A stretch of 64,000 nucleotides of DNA from positions 107,359-171,358 of the forward strand of contig JAEXNR010000013.1 of the NCBI GenBank assembly GCA_023439505.1. The letters run 5' to 3'. Shown in pieces: positions 62,224-64,000 of this stretch. The stretch is from Bacillota bacterium (GTDB lineage Bacteria; Bacillota; Clostridia; Lachnospirales; Lachnospiraceae). The notes below the pieces were generated by a model that saw only the letters and a list, made by a program, of their open reading frames with translations, ran no database searches and was not told where the DNA came from. Each line of letters begins with the position of its first letter. Positions within the stretch are counted from its first letter, which is position 1. Position numbers and translations under genes: made by a program.

Positions 62224-64000
62224 TTATTCTCTTACAACATTAATCACGTATTGTGCCACATCCCCATTCTCTGCACTAACCAGTATGGTAACCTGATTCG
62301 TTCCGATATTCAAAGGAATATAACCGGTTCCCGCCACAGAGGCTTTCGCGCTTACGGGGGTAGCTTTCACCTGAATGACCTCAATATCATTGCTTACAAT
62401 CATACTGTAGTTTCTCTGCGACTGACTGAAGGTAGGCGTCAGATTAAGTTCTTCGCCGTTCATATTATAGATCTTCAAACTCTTTAACCAGTTATTCGGA
62501 TTATATTGCACCGCAGGATATGGAGCTACTGTAGATGACATATTCACATAAACCGGGATGGAGAACACAATAGGCGAATCTGCCAGATTTTTATAAGCCG
62601 TACAGATTTTTTTGCTCTCTGCAAATGGTGCCTCCACATTTGTCATATACTGATGAAAGAACGTGGAAGCAGGTGTCACATTAAACTTCTGAAGGTAAAC
62701 CGTATCCTGCCCCTTATTAATATAACTGCTGCCAAGGAAATAAGATCCTCCGACAATAGAACGGTAAGGACTCGTCCATGGAATCATATAATTTGCATTG
62801 GATGCTGCACTGGTACTTCCGTTTTTTGCATATTTCAGACCATTTGCAATGGCTCCTCCTCCCGCACTGTCATTGGCTCCAATATTATAGAAGTTATAAT
62901 ACCCTTCATAACCCGGATACTTCCCGGAGACACTGCCACTAAGGGTTGTGGCACCTGTCACAACTTCCTGCTTCACACGGGAGGCCAGATGATAAGGACT
63001 GACACCGGAATACTGGGCTGCCCTAATAAATGTCTGACCATATGTAATCGTCTGCGTTATTTTATTCTCATCCACATATTGATAGGTGGTGTTATAAAGA
63101 GCCGTACCCTTTAATATACTTTCCACACCGGCCTCATTCTGATAGCCGCTTTGATATCTTAATAATTCAAATTGGAAAATGCCATTCTCATTCAGGAAAT
63201 TACGGGGATCCATATAATACTCTATTGCGGCCTTAGATGCAGTGACCCAATAGGTTCCGTCAAATATGGTAAAGGTATCATTTTTCCAGTTATAAGCACC
63301 TGAATCAAAGGATTTCCATTCTACGCTCTTGGTATTGGGTATGGTGTTCTTGCCAGGTATGTTCTCCTGAGCAATCATGTAGTTCCAATCCAACCCGGTG
63401 TGATATGCTTTGAATTCCCAATTTGGATGCAGTGCATGTAGCGATCTTAAGGAGGACTTATAGTCTTCCGGAAAATTCTCCATTGCTAATTTAAGTTCAA
63501 AATCCACATTGTTTAATATAGGTGTGGGGGTTGGTGTTATCGTCTGTGTAGGAGTTGGCGTTGGAGTAATGGAAGTCTGAGGTGAATTGTTCACCACCGG
63601 CGGCCATGTCATATTACTTCCCTGTGGCGGCTGATCCCCTACGTATACATATTCTGCCTTCACATAGCCAAAAATATTATTCTTATGATCCGTCACATAA
63701 TACCATACCTTGCCATTCACAATAGCAGCTATATATACGGCAACTCTCTGTCCGTTCCTTAATACAATCGGATTATTGCTGCTGTCATATGCGATCGCTT
63801 CAGAAACGAAAATATTATTCACTACCGTTGTTTCCTGTACGTTACAAATATATCCTGCGCTTTCCGATTTAATATCATCATATACGGGAAGATTTGCAAC
63901 GGTAAACAAACCTGGGGTTGGCGTCACTGTTGGCGTCACTGTTGGCGTGGCCGTTGGTGTTGGTGTAGGAGTTGGTGTTGGTGTTGGTGTTGGTTCTGGT
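62224..64000 (-). CDS. Exported N-acetylglucosaminidase with SH3-like and cadherin-like domains (N-terminus off the window)
   Basis: The frame stays open through Pro-Thr repeats to the right edge, so the start is missing; the GTG at 63939 is not the true start. Order visible: Pro/Thr/Val linker, SH3-like domain (YVTDHKNNIFGYVKAEYVYVG), second Pro-Thr linker, a GH73-type glucosaminidase domain (HALHPNWEFKAYHTGLDWNY, ITYGQTFIRAAQYSGVSPYHLA, SRVKQEVV with the probable catalytic Glu, YNFYNIGAND), and a cadherin-like C-terminal domain (LKSLKIYNMNGEELNLTPTF). It would cut peptidoglycan glycan strands outside the membrane, in cell separation or growth. Shares domain types with the protein at 60671-61918. 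Confidence 0.85.
   Translation of the reverse strand, partial: PEPTPTPTPTPTPTPTATPTVTPTVTPTPGLFTVANLPVYDDIKSESAGYICNVQETTVVNNIFVSEAIAYDSSNNPIVLRNGQRVAVYIAAIVNGKVWYYVTDHKNNIFGYVKAEYVYVGDQPPQGSNMTWPPVVNNSPQTSITPTPTPTQTITPTPTPILNNVDFELKLAMENFPEDYKSSLRSLHALHPNWEFKAYHTGLDWNYMIAQENIPGKNTIPNTKSVEWKSFDSGAYNWKNDTFTIFDGTYWVTASKAAIEYYMDPRNFLNENGIFQFELLRYQSGYQNEAGVESILKGTALYNTTYQYVDENKITQTITYGQTFIRAAQYSGVSPYHLASRVKQEVVTGATTLSGSVSGKYPGYEGYYNFYNIGANDSAGGGAIANGLKYAKNGSTSAASNANYMIPWTSPYRSIVGGSYFLGSSYINKGQDTVYLQKFNVTPASTFFHQYMTNVEAPFAESKKICTAYKNLADSPIVFSIPVYVNMSSTVAPYPAVQYNPNNWLKSLKIYNMNGEELNLTPTFSQSQRNYSMIVSNDIEVIQVKATPVSAKASVAGTGYIPLNIGTNQVTILVSAENGDVAQYVINVVRE
63903..64000. repeat. In-frame repeats coding a Pro-Thr linker
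   Basis: Repeats of GTTGGTGTTGGTGTTGG and CGTCACTGTTGGCGTCACTGT on the plus strand encode alternating Thr-Pro (and Val) on the minus strand. A low-complexity linker that may vary in length between strains. Confidence 0.75.

Overview
The window looks like chromosomal DNA of an anaerobic, plant-polysaccharide-degrading Firmicute of the Lachnospiraceae type (Lachnoclostridium / Anaerocolumna-like). This is inferred from moderate-to-low GC, strong GGAGG ribosome binding sites, YesM/YesN carbohydrate two-component systems, lipoprotein sugar-binding proteins, Pro-Thr linker surface proteins and the mcsA-mcsB-clpC-radA block. No species can be named from sequence alone. Almost every gene lies on the minus strand; the exceptions are a small secreted protein (23.2 kb), a secreted GH5 enzyme (26.3 kb) and several decayed mobile genes (42-46 kb).

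Region 1 (1-11.6 kb, minus) is an oligosaccharide-use operon: DUF4432 epimerase-like protein, YesM histidine kinase, YesN response regulator, sugar-binding lipoprotein, two MalF/MalG-type permeases, a cytoplasmic GH65 phosphorylase and a secreted GH43 enzyme with carbohydrate-binding modules that runs off the left edge. Region 2 (12.0-14.2 kb) is an AgrC/AgrA-like GHKL/LytTR two-component pair with its own promoter and terminator. Region 3 (14.3-22.6 kb) is a peptide-uptake operon (OppD, OppF, binding protein, DppB, DppC) that ends with an M24 Xaa-Pro peptidase, a cyclophilin-like protein and an XRE-cupin regulator, under one good promoter.

Region 4 (22.7-45.8 kb) is a mosaic, island-like segment. 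It starts with an IS3 relic and a small secreted orphan. Two direct repeats of about 180 bp, each containing the 3' end of a tyrosine recombinase and a tRNA-Trp 3' end, lie 21.6 kb apart (23.95 and 45.58 kb); the right one abuts the intact tRNA-Trp. Between them sit an ECF sigma/anti-sigma pair, the GH5 enzyme, and a DUF4038 (apiosidase-like) enzyme with a second YesM/YesN system. In that second system the sugar ABC transporter has collapsed by deletion into one in-frame binding-protein/permease chimera. Next is a six-gene sugar catabolic operon: SIS isomerase, zinc dehydrogenase, SAF-domain oxidoreductase, fucose-isomerase-like protein, FGGY kinase and RpiR regulator. The segment ends in a scrapyard of recombinase, IS3 and toxin-antitoxin genes, including a DUF3990 toxin broken by one stop codon.

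Region 5 (46-64 kb) is mostly core: TetR/SDR pair, ECF sigma with a membrane partner, MoxR-DUF58-DUF4129 cluster, RadA, and the clpC-mcsB-mcsA stress operon. That operon is headed by a GntR/YtrA-type repressor instead of the usual CtsR. The right edge has a cohesin-like membrane-anchored protein and a glucosaminidase running off the window.
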